Origin: Hortaea werneckii
Taxonomy: Eukaryota; Ascomycota; Dothideomycetes; Mycosphaerellales; Teratosphaeriaceae
Assembly: GCA_037044905.1 (NCBI GenBank)
Contig: JBAOKB010000058.1
Coordinates: 186,001-250,000 of the forward strand
DNA length: 64,000 nucleotides
Direction of reading: 5' to 3'
The notes beneath the pieces were generated by a model. The model was not told where the DNA came from. It did not search any database and saw only the letters and a program-made list of their open reading frames with translations. This document shows positions 21,285 to 32,655 of this stretch, one piece after another; within the stretch, counting starts at the first letter, position 1, and the number at the start of each line of letters is the position of its first letter. The translations under genes were made by a program, and so were the position numbers.

Positions 21285-21950
21285 AATAGAGACACAGTAG
21301 TTTGGACAGCGTCCATAATCGAAGCCGATTTTCGAAGGAGGTTAGGAAATCCTACTGCTGCTAGAGAGTACTCTGTCACCAGGAAGTATTACTTTGCGGT
21401 AGAGATGGGTTTGCTTAGACCGCGTCCACAATCGACGCCGGTCTCCAAAGATGTAAGGAGGTCTACTGCGACGGGAGAGCACCCTCTTGGTCTATTGTGT
21501 GGCATCGCCGTAGAGATAGAATTGCTTGGACAGCGTTTATGGCTGACGCGAATCTCCAAAGTTGTAGGCATAGTTGCTGCGAGGAGGTTGGTCTCTATTA
21601 TTCTGTAGTATGACATTGCAGTAGAGATGGTTTTACTTGGACAGGGTCCATGGTCGACGCCGGTCTCTAAAAGGATAGGGATGCCTACTGCCGCGAGAAG
21701 GCAATCTATGCTTATATTGTAAGACATTGCAGTAGGGACAGAATTGCTGCACAGCATTCTGGTCGACTGACATCTCCAAAGGTACGGGAATGCCTAATGC
21801 GGCCGACAAGTGCTTTTGCACGATGTTGTAGGGGACTGTAGTAGGGATTGATCTGTTTGGACGCCGTCTAACAAATTATGCCAATCTCTAGAGGTGTAGG
21901 ATCGCTACTGCGGCTATAGAGTACACCGGCAGTATCTCGTAAAGCCATTT
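21285..21950. repeat. Tandem array, about 6 copies of a 111-bp unit
   Basis: Related units begin near 21285, 21399, 21510, 21621, 21732 and 21841, recognised by GTAGAGATGG/GTAGGGAC-type starts, then TTGCTTGGACAGCGTC, a GGTCTCCAAAG core and a TACTGC-GCGAG segment. Spacing is 111 bp (one 114, one 109). Copies have diverged by substitution rather than length. Because 111 is 37 codons, the frame is kept from unit to unit; on the minus strand 21757-21389 reads an open string of repeats starting ISTAM. It could be a minisatellite or a decayed repeat-protein gene. Confidence 0.88.
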
Positions 21951-22157
21951 TTGAGGGATTGCCGCGTTTCTCATCTCCAACAGCCAAGGGATATATGGAA
22001 CATGGGGCCACGTGCACAAAGAGCAACGCGCCCTACTACTATTTCTAGATATCTAGGTAACGTTAAGTATTCTAATTAATAGAGATTCTGATTGATTTCC
22101 CGGAGAAGCACTCGGGTCGCTTTCCTCGCGCACACAACACTTGATGGCCACCAGGAT

Positions 22158-23150
22158 CTAATCATCAGAGAGACCTTGCAACAAATGCAAAGCCCTCTCA
22201 TAGCTCCACATCGTCACCGCACTCGCAGGCGCCGCCTTAATCAAGCTGACCGGCAACCCTCGATACAAGCCCCTCCACCCTTCCCTCCTCACAATCATCC
22301 CCAACGTACCCCTCACGCCCCTCTGATACTCAGGCATCCTCGCCCCACCCACATATCTCGCGCGATTGGGTCCCTGCACCTGCAACCGCTTCCGGACCGT
22401 ATCGAGGGGGAAAACGGCAGACTTGCTAAAGACCGAGGCCAGAATTCCCGCGAGGGCGTCGCCGGAGCTGAAGGGGAGTGGGATCGTCGCCATCCCAGGC
22501 TTGAGCGCCTCGTAGCTCGCGAAGAAGAGGCCCATGTACGGCACGATTTGGCCGACGCCGGCGCCGAGGCCGCGGAAGAAGCCCGCCGGCCCTTCGTGCC
22601 GCGTGATGTCCTGGAGACTGGCCAGGAGTCCCGCGTAGACTTTCTCGGTGCCTTGGGCGGCGAAGCGCGTGCGGAGGAGGTCGAGCGGGTATGTGATGGT
22701 CGTGGCGGCTGTGCCGGCCGCTGCGCCTGCGATGAAGCTCTTCGCGGTCCCGGGGAGTTTTACGCTTCCGCTGTTATTCTGCTCCAGGGCGTCGAGGGCT
22801 TGGTTCATGGAGCGGTAGGCGAGGAACTGCGCGGCGCCGTAGCTGAGGTAGAGGCCCTCGGCGGGGATGTTGCCCTTCCAGAACCCCGTGATGCCTTCAT
22901 GGCGCCAGATGTCCCGGGCGACTTGCAGCACGCCTGCTGGCTTGCGCGGGGAGTGTGGGGGCGCATTGAGCGGGTCGCAGAGGGAGTGGTATTGTAGCTG
23001 GAGGCGGATCTTCAGGACGTCGAGCGGGGCGATGCAGAAGCGGGAGAAGAGGCCGGCGAGGGCGCCTGCGGCTACTACTTGGGTGCGAGTACCCTTGTAG
23101 CGGACGTTAGCGGTGGGGGTCGCTTCTGGTGTGGCTTGGGGAGAGTGCAT
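22158..23150 (-). CDS. TPC1: Mitochondrial thiamine pyrophosphate carrier
   Basis: Intron-less, 330 aa, a typical mitochondrial carrier (SLC25) with three repeats of about 100 residues. Each has the signature P-x-[DE]-x-x-[KR]: APLDVLKIR near residue 37, YPLDLLRTR near 158 and FPLDTVRKR near 259. The matching second-half glycine motifs (GFWKGN, GFFRGLGAG, GLYRGLPVS) are present. The family of closest pattern is fungal Tpc1, which imports cytosolic thiamine pyrophosphate for mitochondrial dehydrogenases. That assignment comes from overall resemblance (VVAAGALAGLFSRFCIAPLD and AAGTAATTITYPLDLL), so another SLC25 substrate is possible but less likely. Confidence 0.9.
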   Translation of the reverse strand: MHSPQATPEATPTANVRYKGTRTQVVAAGALAGLFSRFCIAPLDVLKIRLQLQYHSLCDPLNAPPHSPRKPAGVLQVARDIWRHEGITGFWKGNIPAEGLYLSYGAAQFLAYRSMNQALDALEQNNSGSVKLPGTAKSFIAGAAAGTAATTITYPLDLLRTRFAAQGTEKVYAGLLASLQDITRHEGPAGFFRGLGAGVGQIVPYMGLFFASYEALKPGMATIPLPFSSGDALAGILASVFSKSAVFPLDTVRKRLQVQGPNRARYVGGARMPEYQRGVRGTLGMIVRREGWRGLYRGLPVSLIKAAPASAVTMWSYERALHLLQGLSDD

Positions 23151-24228
23151 GAAGGGAAGGGTGCAGGTGGGAATGGGCTTCTGCCGCTACTATGGACGTA
23201 CCTCATCGCGGAGGTGCTCGGATTTTGAAGACATCCATTAGACAGTCTTGGTTGCCTTGCACCCGTTTGCTACTCCGAAAGCGTGCGTGGCTTGGATTGC
23301 TATACGGCAAGAATGGTTGGATTAACAAGAAGTTTGATCATCCAGTACTATGGACAGTGAGAGGTATCGCGCTCGCCTCGGTTGCACACGGCTGGAGGCG
23401 GGTGAGCAGAAGTCGTGGTCTGGTCCTGTCCATCCTCCGGTTCCCTTGTGTTGACTGCGAGCTGATGCATTCTCCAAGGGCTGCATCAAATACATGTATT
23501 AGTATAGCTATCCCGTGCAATATCCTTCCTGACTCTCCGTGAAAACTCTACAGGGAATGTGTACAGTAGACCAAAGAAGGACGCACACGTAAAAGCCGGT
23601 AGGCATTGAAGTGTTCCACACCAGACCAAGGCTAAAGGAGAGACGATAATAGAGGAGCACAACCAGAGATACTGGGCACTAAGGCACCGTACTATGAGGA
23701 ATTCTCAAGCATGCTCGACAGATTGCCTCAATGCATTCGTCTCCATTACGAGTAGGAGGTACGGTTTATGACATCGCACTGAAGGCCTTTACCCGAACGT
23801 CTAAACGCGCATGAAAAGAACTTAACGTCTACCGCACATCCCAGCCGTCAAAAGATACCCTATTGGATCTTCGACATACAAACGCGATTTCTGAAATGTC
23901 GCCCATGAGGCAGGGTTTCGCACTCCCAAGAGCATGCCACCTCTGGCCACACAATATCCCATGATTGCCTAATAGGGGCCCTTTCACAGCTCTTCTGGAG
24001 TTGGAGAATCTGCGAAAGGAGGTAGGACGCGGTTCTCATCTTTTGGGGTCCAGCAAAGCAGATGTCTGCTCTCTTTTTTTTTTTTTTTTTTTTTACGAAC
24101 CCCATCATCATCTGGTGGTATACGTAAGGTAGCGGTTTTCTCTTCTCTACATAGCCTTCCATAACGACAAGATCCCCCTTTAACTCTCTCCCTCCTCCTC
24201 CCTCCTCTCCCTCCCCTTCCTACTTTCC
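23151..24228. other. Intergenic region with poly-T run
   Basis: About 1.1 kb between TPC1 and the GH106-like gene, both on the minus strand. A T-run of 21 lies at 24074-24094, followed by a CTCCCTCC-rich pyrimidine tract to 24230. No gene recognised. Confidence 0.5.
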
Positions 24229-27200
24229 TCAGCTACGCAAATCAACCTCCCTCCCCACGTACGGCACAACCCTCACCCCCCTTACCAACCCATAACCCTG
24301 CTCGACGGGCCGAGATCCCAACCACCTCGTCCCACTCGAAACGACCTCCTGGTAAATCGGCCGTAAAACATTCCCCAGCGTCGTCCCTATCACGACTTCT
24401 ACCTCATTCTCTCCATCGATAAGATACTCCCCTATATCAGCCACCGCGTGCGTAGGATCCAGTGGTGGTAAAGGATTCCCGTTCACCCACGCGCGGGCGG
24501 CGTTGTTCAGTGCGCCGAGGTCGAGGATAGCGCCGTCTGCTGCTACTGCTGCTGCTGAGCTGTTGTTTTCGGAGGAAGGCGGCCAGCGGAAGGTCGTGTG
24601 GTAGTAACCCCTTCCGGAGACGTTGCGGAGGGAGGCGGAGAGTTGGTTCCAGGGTTCCAGGCGGGTGAGGTGGTGGGTTGTGTTGGTTTTGATGGAGGCG
24701 GTTTGGTGGGTGAAGAGGTCTGCGGGGGGTGTCCAGGATTCGAGGGTTAGAGTCCAGTTGGTTAATTGGGTGGGTGGGGGTGGAGGGGGGAGGGTGATGC
24801 GGGTGCCGTTGGAGAGGAGGAGTGGTTGTGTGGTTTTGCCGGCTTTTATGTTGAGGATTGCGCTGTTGGTTTCAGTCTCGGAGATGCTGTAGACTTCCTG
24901 GGGGACGGAGGGGAGCCTTAGCTGATCTGGCGTCGACTCGTTGCAGTGGAAGCCGATGATGATGCTTTGGTTGCCGGCCAGAGTAAGTGGGATGATAGTC
25001 GAGGTCTCAGTCTGCTGGTAGCCGTACATCTTCTCAGAAGCTCCAGTCCACGCATCGTACAGGTATGGCACACCAGTTGTCTCAAATGTCACCGTGCCGG
25101 TAGACGCACCCTCGCCAAGCTCATAGTCCCAGCCATCGTTATAGACGTACGTCCAGACGATCGATTTGTTAGCGTCCTCGCGCCAGTAGGTGTACCAGAT
25201 GTTTTCAGCGCTGACGCCAGTCCGAGGTGTGAATCCAAGAGCCATGAGGGAAGAAGCAAGGTTGTCATATGGCACGACATGGACATTGTCAAGATCGACG
25301 ATGCTAGCCAAGGCCGAGCGAACGTATGCAGAGCTGTTCCCTGTATCGTAGCCAGTCAAATTCTGCGGAAGCCCACCGGAAACGATGATCGGTAGACCTT
25401 CGTTCGCCCATTGGACAAGCTTCTCAGTCCCAGCGACCGTGAGAGTATCGTTGCCGCGTAGGATGAGGGCTTTGAAGCCCTGGCGCTCCGGAGCCAATAC
25501 ACCATCGGAGGCAACTGCGTCTGCTAGATGGAAATGAAACGGGCTGAGATACTCGTACGAAAAGCCGGCAGTCTGTAGATCGAGCGGCTCGTACTGGTTC
25601 TCAACGCTGCGGTAACTGTCTTGCTTGAGGTAGAAAGCTAGATCCATCTTCGGAATCCCGCTTTGAGCGACGTACTGCGTGCGCGCGATCCAGTCCATGT
25701 AATCAGGATAGAAGTCCCATGTGGGCTTGAGATATTGATGTCAGCTATGTTCGCTCAGCGGCTCAATTTTAGCGCACTTACCTGTCTCGGGCCATGCATG
25801 TTCGAGAAGCGGTACGTAAAGGTGGTAAATCCAGGCCAGGTGGTGTTCGGATAGGCGCCGCTGAATGGATACGCATGGAGTACAAAGTTATTAATCGAGC
25901 CGACAATGCTGCGTTTGACGTCCCAGATCAGCTCCGGCATCGTTTGCGAGTAAGCTTCCTCGCGTTGAGCTCCCAGCTCAGACGACACGATACGTTTGCC
26001 TGCAAGGTTCGCAGGGCCGGCGTATTGCCTGTAGCCGTCGATGAGATGGTTGAAACCGAGCGACTCTGTTTCTGGCGCATTGACATATGGAATATCCGCA
26101 AGCATGTCCAGGTGCAAATTGTACGCGACCTGCGCAGAGAACTGCGAATGGAGGGCGTCCATTGACCAGTTTGTCAGCGTGCCTAGGTAGACCTGGTACA
26201 TCTCCGTGAGAGTCTGACGATAGTTGTTGATATGTGCCATGCCTCCGTCAGCTTCATCAGTAAAGTAATGATCGGGAGAGGCAAGTGGGCCAAGTGCTTC
26301 AGTATTGAACTGATAGATCAAAGGGAGATATTTGGTAAGACCGTAGCCTCTAGCGGACTGGAAAGCTTTGAAGAGAGATGGTGTGTACCAGACCAGAGTT
26401 CCGGCTCCGAATTCTGCACTGTCTTCCCATATGTAATTGCCGACCTCCTGGATCAGTTCACGGGAGCCATTGCCCAGGAGGTAGTTCTCCCAGAAGTCAA
26501 TGATGAGCTGGGCACCGGTAGAGCTGAAGTGGTCGACGATCCATGAACCGTTTTGTCGGTAGGTCTCGACTGGCGATTGAGGGACGCTGCTGTTGACATA
26601 CCAAGGGGGTGCTTGTTCATGATAGTTGCTGTGGTTTCGGTAGAAGGCGAAAACCTGATACTCGAGTCCAGTAGAGTCTGCTGGGAAGTTCCAACTCAAA
26701 TGGCCATTCGCTGTATTGACGTGGCCCGTGACGTCTTTCAGCGACGAAGCTGCGACTGTCCGTCGAGTACCGTTGTACGTGAAGGGACCTTCCCAGGCGG
26801 GCATCGCGGTGTACTCTGCGTCCTCTTCCTCTAGAAGCAGACCAACAGTCGCAGCGACAAACTCGCCATCTTCGATCTCGCCCCAGCCAGGTAGAATGTT
26901 ATCAAAGGTCCCACCGATGGGCACCGACACGTTGAAGGGCCAGAGTACCCACATGATGCCAGGATCATTCGTCTCTGCTGGGACACCCGCACCTTGATTA
27001 GGGCCCATTGTCAGGTCCATAATAAGACCGTTCTCCTTGGTAGCACGAAGAGCGGTATCCTGTAAGGCCTTCCAAGCATCAGTTCCCCAGCCGTATTCGG
27101 TCCAGTCGACTGGAGTCGGTCCACCTTCGGCCACGCCTGTAGGAAAATTGCCGTATAGATAGTAGCCCAGCAATTCCATGCCACCCATGCCAACGGCTTT

Positions 27201-27401
27201 GACCTTGGCAAAGTCTGCAGCTACCTCCTCAAGCGGGACAGAGGCATCCGGGATCCAGTATCTGAAGCGCGGCCGTACGTATGCGGATGGGTTTTGAAAG
27301 GTGCCATAGTCGATGTCGGCTCCCACCTGGTCGTTTGGATTCCATGCCAAGGCAGTGGAAGCCAGAGCTCCGATGGATGATATCTTGCGAAGGGTATCCA
27401 T
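24229..27401 (-). CDS. Secreted glycoside hydrolase, GH106-like (alpha-L-rhamnosidase type)
   Basis: Two exons on the minus strand, 27401-25782 and 25725-24229, across a 56-nt GTAAGT...AAG intron; 1038 aa. The signal peptide covers residues 1-19 (ending STALA). The N-terminal half has the barrel-like pattern of GH106 rhamnosidases (VRPRFRYWIPDASV, KAVGMGGMELLGYYLYG, then a run of acidic and aromatic motifs such as YFTDEADGGMAHIN). The C-terminal part has beta-sandwich character ending in a galactose-binding-like module. Many N-x-S/T sites fit an extracellular glycoprotein. Likely role: removal of rhamnose from plant polysaccharides or glycosides; the substrate is inferred only from family resemblance. 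It is divergently transcribed from the dioxygenase at 28123. Confidence 0.85.
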
Positions 27402-28122
27402 ATTGGGAAAACATTGGAGACCTTGGGATATGGCAAAGAAAGACCTACCTATCTCCTGCCCGGAGACTCTTATAAATCGCCATCACAGGCCAAATGACTG
27501 TAGGTACGATTACATGTCCCCCGCATGCTACGCTTACAGCCTCCCATGCCGATGGAGGAAGCTGCGGGGATGTGCAGGACTCCGCACACGTTAGGATTAC
27601 CGTAGACCGATTGTAGAATGTCGCGTTCAGTCGTGAGAAGATCATCACAAGCGAGGAGACTGAGGAGGTACCTAGGGCAAGATCTGGAACTCGGCGTTCG
27701 GGAGAAACAATGGCCGAGAGAAGATGGAAGGGCTTCGCTCCGGTGGGCGAGCTGGCGAGTGGTGCTGGCCTGCTTCCGAGTGGCCGAAAGCGACCGAATT
27801 CATTAAAACCGAGGACCTTTTCCAATGAATTTCAGTCAACATTAGCTATTCCTCCTCCTCCTCTCTCTACTGCTTTGCGCATGGCCAGTAGATGTTAAAG
27901 CTCGCTCTCTGCTTTACTGTCTCTCCCACATTTCCCTATGGAAGTTTGCAAAAGAACAGGCGAGGGCCAGTTTTGGTGTGATCTAGATGTTCCGCTCGTG
28001 ATGCCCAGCATAGCAACTCATGGCAGCGTGCTTTGCCGAGGTCGATAAACACCTTGGCTTGACTTCGTCGTTCCATACACTTGTCCTGTTGTCCATGTTG
28101 CACATCCAGACATACACGCAAT
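27402..28122. other. Divergent promoter region
   Basis: 720 bases between the GH106-like gene (-) and the TauD-type dioxygenase (+). Contains a CTCCTCCTCCTCTCTC pyrimidine stretch near 27850. No gene seen. Confidence 0.5.
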
Positions 28123-29682
28123 ATGCCGATTCGATCAAGGGGTCTTGTTTCTGCGAGGCAAGCATTGGCATGGACCAGGTTCTCTCGGTTGGCTGCGACG
28201 ACCCGTTGCTTTTCAGCTTCACGCCCGAACTCCCAGCAAGAAACGCCACCCCCATATCGAATCAACTTTACCCGGCACTCTCAACCTGAAGATCGAACTT
28301 TTGAAAGATACACATCAGACCCACCCGAAAGGCCTCCTCAACGCTCCCCGTCGACTCGCGAACATGATCGACTAATAACGATACAACTCGACGGCAAATC
28401 ACATGAATTTTCCCCATACCTTTTACGGGATCTTTGTCGGTGCCCTCATTGCGTCGACCAGTCGACCAGGCAGAAGCTTTTCTGGACTACTCAAATCCCC
28501 TCTAACATCTCTGCGACCGTCGAGCCGGGCACGAACCCGGAGGTCGTGAGGCTCAAGTGGACAGGGGATATCCCCAACTTCCCCAAGGACCACGTGACAG
28601 AGCTGAGCGTCCAGGCCCTCCGCAACCTTGTAAATGTGGCCTGTCCTACCCCAAGTCCCGAGCTGCCGAGCAAGGTCCTGTGGGACGACGCATCGTTTCG
28701 GGAAGATGTACGAGACCTAGATTACGAGGCGTATATGTCGGACGACTCCGTCCTTCATCAAGCCCTCCAATATCTCCATACCCACGGTCTCGTCTTCCTC
28801 ACCAACGTACCTGAGCAAGAAAGCTCTGTCTCGACAATCGCGGAGCGCATAGGCCCTGTCAAAAACACTTTCTACGGCTACACCTGGGACGTCCGCTCAG
28901 TACCCCAAGCGAAAAACGTCGCGTACACATCCCAAGACCTCGGCTTCCACATGGACCTCCTCTACCTGGAGCAGCCGCCGCACCTACAATTCCTGCACTG
29001 CATCCGCGCCTCCTCCGCCGGCGGCGCCAGCACCTTCACCGACAGCCACGCCGCAGCGCAGGATCTCTTCCGACAGTACCCAGACGAATTCGAAGCGCTG
29101 GAGAAACTCGGGGTGAACTACCACTACGACCACCTCGAAAGCCAGTACTACCACCACACACGACCCGTCTTCGAACTACCGCGCCCGCTCTTCCTGGGAG
29201 GGCAGAAATGCTACAACCTGCGCGAGCTCCGGGAAGCGGCGGAGACGGCGGGGATGGACGTGCGCCAAGACCTCAACATCACCGAGTGGCTAGCCAACGT
29301 CTCCTGGTCCCCTCCCTTCCAGGCCCCCTTCTCCCTGCTCTCCGCCCACACCGAGCCCCCCGGTTTTCCGCAGCTCATGCGCCAGGACCGTCTTGCTGTC
29401 CTCAACCAGCATATCGCGCGCTGGCTCCCCGCCGCGAAGAAGTTCGACGAGCTGATCCATCGCCCCGAGGGCGTCTACGAGCGCATGATGAAGCCCGGCG
29501 AGTGCGTGTTGTTTGATAACCGTCGCGTGCTGCATGCGCGCCGCGCGTTCGAGGTCGGGGATATTGGGAAGGAGAGGTGGTTGCGTGGCGCGTATCTCGA
29601 TCGCGATCCGTTCGAGAGTCGGTTGCGGGTGCTTTGGGAGAGGTTTGGGGATGCTTCCGGTGCTGCTGGACCAGTTTCATAG
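28123..29682 (+). CDS. Gamma-butyrobetaine dioxygenase-like 2-oxoglutarate oxygenase
   Basis: Intron-less from the ATG at 28123; 519 aa. The frame is open a little further upstream, but only from a TTG, so 28123 is the start. Residues 1-35 (MPIRSRGLVSARQALAW, RFSRLAATTRCFSAS) look like a mitochondrial presequence. A small N-terminal zinc-binding domain carries DLCRCPHCVDQSTRQ. The TauD/TfdA fold follows, with the iron ligands H-x-D in GFHMDLLYLEQPP and the distal His in RRVLHARRAF. This domain pair is that of gamma-butyrobetaine and trimethyllysine dioxygenases of carnitine synthesis. Sequence alone does not separate the two activities securely; I favour butyrobetaine dioxygenase. Confidence 0.88.
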   Translation: MPIRSRGLVSARQALAWTRFSRLAATTRCFSASRPNSQQETPPPYRINFTRHSQPEDRTFERYTSDPPERPPQRSPSTREHDRLITIQLDGKSHEFSPYLLRDLCRCPHCVDQSTRQKLFWTTQIPSNISATVEPGTNPEVVRLKWTGDIPNFPKDHVTELSVQALRNLVNVACPTPSPELPSKVLWDDASFREDVRDLDYEAYMSDDSVLHQALQYLHTHGLVFLTNVPEQESSVSTIAERIGPVKNTFYGYTWDVRSVPQAKNVAYTSQDLGFHMDLLYLEQPPHLQFLHCIRASSAGGASTFTDSHAAAQDLFRQYPDEFEALEKLGVNYHYDHLESQYYHHTRPVFELPRPLFLGGQKCYNLRELREAAETAGMDVRQDLNITEWLANVSWSPPFQAPFSLLSAHTEPPGFPQLMRQDRLAVLNQHIARWLPAAKKFDELIHRPEGVYERMMKPGECVLFDNRRVLHARRAFEVGDIGKERWLRGAYLDRDPFESRLRVLWERFGDASGAAGPVS

Positions 29683-30306
29683 GATACTTTGGGGAGCCAA
29701 GGGGTTCTTCGTGTGGAATCGTAGGCGAGAGACCTTTGGCTATTACGGAAGTACAGATGTGCATAATTTTGGCCCTCAATCGCCACTCCTAGCATTCATG
29801 CGCTTAAGTGAAGCGAAATAACATTGATTGTACAGCACATTCCATGCTTCAAGGCCTTCGGGAAAATGGTACTAAGTCAACTCCCTACCCCTCGTCAACA
29901 GCTGAAGAACTATTGCCAAAAAAAAAAAAAAAAAAAAAAAAAACTTAAACTTTCAGAAGTGAATTCTTACGGAATCTTCACCGATGCCCGTCGTAGGCTG
30001 CAGAGGATAACAATCCCCTTGGAGACCGGTGCACTCGCGAGACTATCTGTGTTAGCCCGCCCATTGTCTGAGAAACGTAGGAACGTACTGTGCTTCTTAG
30101 GTGGTTGCCCTGCCGTATCGCCCAGATGCTAGCTGCTAATGACTACGGCGATGCCGTACATCACTGCGTAAAGGAGCCTCCTACTATGACGAAGAGCCTC
30201 GAAGTAATGCAACTTACCAGAGGCTGCTCTGGTGAGCCCTATCGTGCCGAAAAAGATGACATAAACCAGCTCGGAATGCTGATACAGGTTTGCAGCGACT
30301 GCGAAC
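29683..30306. other. Intergenic region with poly-A run
   Basis: 3' flank of the dioxygenase gene. An A-run of 26 lies at 29918-29943. No intact gene; the end of this stretch may hold the lost 5' part of the relic at 30307. Confidence 0.45.
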
Positions 30307-30763
30307 TTGAACACTTTCTGTGATCAGAACGCTACCCAAGCTACCCTGGGCGAGGGTATGGAGATCGGGGACGTTGCTTCTATCAACTCGCTTTGCATTG
30401 ATGGATGCTCCGAGTACTGCACCGAGCCGGAAGATGCTCTATCATCACCGTCATACTCTTCTTCTTCTTTCCCTAGTTTGGCCACAGCCACCACGCACCG
30501 AACCACAACGATATCGACGGTTGATGGGGCCTCCACGACGTCATGTACGATTGAGACTAGTGCCCCCCAAACCCACACATCCGAATGGTCCAACCAACAA
30601 CGAGAACCAGAACTCGGCCAATATTGCGACGATTGTATGGACTTGTGTCACAATTCCTCTCGCATTCGTAACTATCATAGTTTCAATTTACTACGGCGGG
30701 AAACTCAATGGCAATCCCTTGCTGAAGCTGCTGTGCCTTGCTACAAATCTTCAAGGTGGTTGA
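30307..30763 (+). pseudogene. Frame-disrupted Ser/Thr-rich single-TM protein remnant
   Basis: Two reading frames each hold half of one plausible protein. The first (30307 to about 30585) gives a Cys-containing segment (LCIDGCSEYCTEPEDA) and a Ser/Thr-rich stalk. The next frame (about 30585-30763) gives a polar linker (NGPTNNENQNSANIA) and a clear transmembrane helix (VWTCVTIPLAFVTIIVSIYY). No GT-AG pair that would join them is evident. There is no ATG for the first half. It looks like a broken gene for a Ser/Thr-rich membrane protein; an unrecognised intron remains possible. Confidence 0.45.
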
Positions 30764-31100
30764 CTTATCCAACAGAAAAAGTAACAGCTAAGTCTGGAAC
30801 CAACTTAACCAGCTGCGATAGCAAAACGTGCTCCCAGAACGATGAGCCCCAAATATTCCCTTCAAGGGTCCCCAGTCTGACACTAGAGGGCTTTTCCAAG
30901 AAGAACAAAAAAGAAGTCCTCTTTGCAATAAGCGTTCCCTATATCTACTTAAAGCTTTCCATTGCATTCGGGCACATATACACTGAATAACAACAAAATG
31001 ATGGCAGACCACTAGATGATGACCGACTCCAAATCCATCCATCCATCTATCCATCCATCCATTCATCCACAAGCAGGACGAAAACCGATCAAGTAAACCT

Positions 31101-32021
31101 TCACCCATCCAACCTCGCCCTCAACCCCGCCCCCCTAATCTCCGCCAGCAACTCCACAAACCACTCCCTCCTCGTCCGGGGATCCTCCTCGACAACGAAA
31201 TCTATCCGCGGTGCTCGTTGTGCTGCTTCCCATTCATCGAAGAGTTCTTCGAATGTAGGCTCGATCGGGGACCGGACTGGTATTGCGGGAGCTATTTGGG
31301 AAGAACGCATCGCCTTCGCTGCTAGCTTCTCTGATACAACTACAGGTCCGGGCTTGTTGGGAGGGCGCTCTGTTCGCTTAGATGGAGGGGGTTTCGCGGG
31401 AGATGGTTGCGGGACGACTGGAGGTTTGGTCTTTGCTACTGCCGGTTTCTCCGTTACGTAGGAGGTTGTGTAAGAGTCGGGAGGGCGCTGTAGAGGCTTC
31501 ATTGAAGGGGTTTGAGTGGGAGCTGGTTGGGGAGAGGGTTTGGATCGGGACCCCTTTTTCTCCTTTTTCGTTGGATAACGAGGATCTGGGGCTGTGGAAG
31601 GGACGACAGGAGACTGCTGGTCTGGCATAGATTGCTTTGATGCAGCATCCACTGCCCCCTTATCCCAATGCTTTGCCGTTTTTCCCTCTCCCTTGCCTCC
31701 GCGAACCACTCCGCCGCCACCAGTTCCCAGTACCTCTTCCGAACGCAGCGTCGGCAACAAAGGAGCTACCACCCTCCCCCGCCCCGGTGCCCTCGCACTC
31801 CTCTTCAGTCTTCGATAAATCCCCTCATGTTTGACTCTGACCATGATAGAATAGACAGATCGACGTGCAACGACAGTCAGGAGGATAAGTGAGATAGGCA
31901 CTATCAGCGCGAGGAGAATGAAGCCAAAAATTGCAAAGGGGTCGTAGGGGGAAAGATTGACGATGCGGTGGGCGTTGGTCGGGTCGAGGTAGTCGATTAG
32001 ATTCTGTATGGCGGATATCAT
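31101..32021 (-). CDS. Single-pass membrane protein of unknown function
   Basis: Intron-less, 306 aa. Residues about 28-50 form one strong transmembrane helix (FAIFGFILLALIVPISLILL). Next is a basic juxtamembrane stretch (VKHEGIYRRLKRSARAPGRGR), a long Pro/Lys/Ser-rich disordered region, and a folded-looking C-terminus with EPTFEELFDEWEAAQRAP and RREWFVELLAEIRGAGLRAR. No signal peptide precedes the helix, so it probably acts as a signal anchor. I do not recognise the family. Confidence 0.7.
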   Translation of the reverse strand: MISAIQNLIDYLDPTNAHRIVNLSPYDPFAIFGFILLALIVPISLILLTVVARRSVYSIMVRVKHEGIYRRLKRSARAPGRGRVVAPLLPTLRSEEVLGTGGGGVVRGGKGEGKTAKHWDKGAVDAASKQSMPDQQSPVVPSTAPDPRYPTKKEKKGSRSKPSPQPAPTQTPSMKPLQRPPDSYTTSYVTEKPAVAKTKPPVVPQPSPAKPPPSKRTERPPNKPGPVVVSEKLAAKAMRSSQIAPAIPVRSPIEPTFEELFDEWEAAQRAPRIDFVVEEDPRTRREWFVELLAEIRGAGLRARLDG

Positions 32022-32655
32022 TTATTTGTTTCCACTTCCTATTCTTGTGAGGTTGTCTTGGTGGTGCAAAGGTCGATATGGACCTGTTGCTTCGCGATAG
32101 GACTTCCTCTCCCTGCAGTCAGGTAAGTAGTTGGATCTTTGTGGACGAGAAAGAGTGGATACGGAAGAACAAAAGAAAAAGAAGAAAAAAAAAAAAACGG
32201 TAGAACCAAACGCCGCACTAAGATATACGTTCTTGAACGCACGCCTACATTGCTTTCTTTGCCTACAGTGAGACAGACGAAAGCACCCTACAGTCGCTCA
32301 ATTCCATCACAGCAAAAGAGGGATATGAGACATACCTGCAGGCCGGCGGAAATACTACTGCAAGCCACCGCATGCGCGGCATTTGTTCTCCCGACAATGT
32401 CCATTATACTTCGTACTCAGCGACACCAACTTTCCCTACAAGACTTCCAAAACCACGATCCATCCCTTCCCGCTGCTATATTCCCCTTTCTCCCTCCAGC
32501 CCTTCTTTCTTCCGGCAGAAACTCCAGCCCAATCGTAGCCCATACGCCACCCACCTCCCCCATCCCATCCTCCCCATATCAACATCCCTTCATCTCCACC
32601 TCCATCCCTCTAGAGCCCCAAACCCCCCTCCCCCACCCCCTGGAGATATAGAACC
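32022..32655. other. Intergenic region
   Basis: Lies upstream of the membrane protein gene and downstream of the three-exon gene, both on the minus strand. Contains an A-rich patch at 32183-32198 and a C-rich tail to 32640. No gene supported. Confidence 0.45.

Noticed and set aside
22092..22997. 301-codon + strand ORF opposite TPC1
   Set aside because: Shadow of the carrier gene; Arg/Glu-rich with no motif, while the minus strand has all three carrier signatures.
24229..29682. A secondary-metabolite or carnitine/rhamnose gene cluster
   Set aside because: The divergent GH106-like and dioxygenase genes share only a promoter region; no backbone enzyme, transporter or regulator lies nearby.
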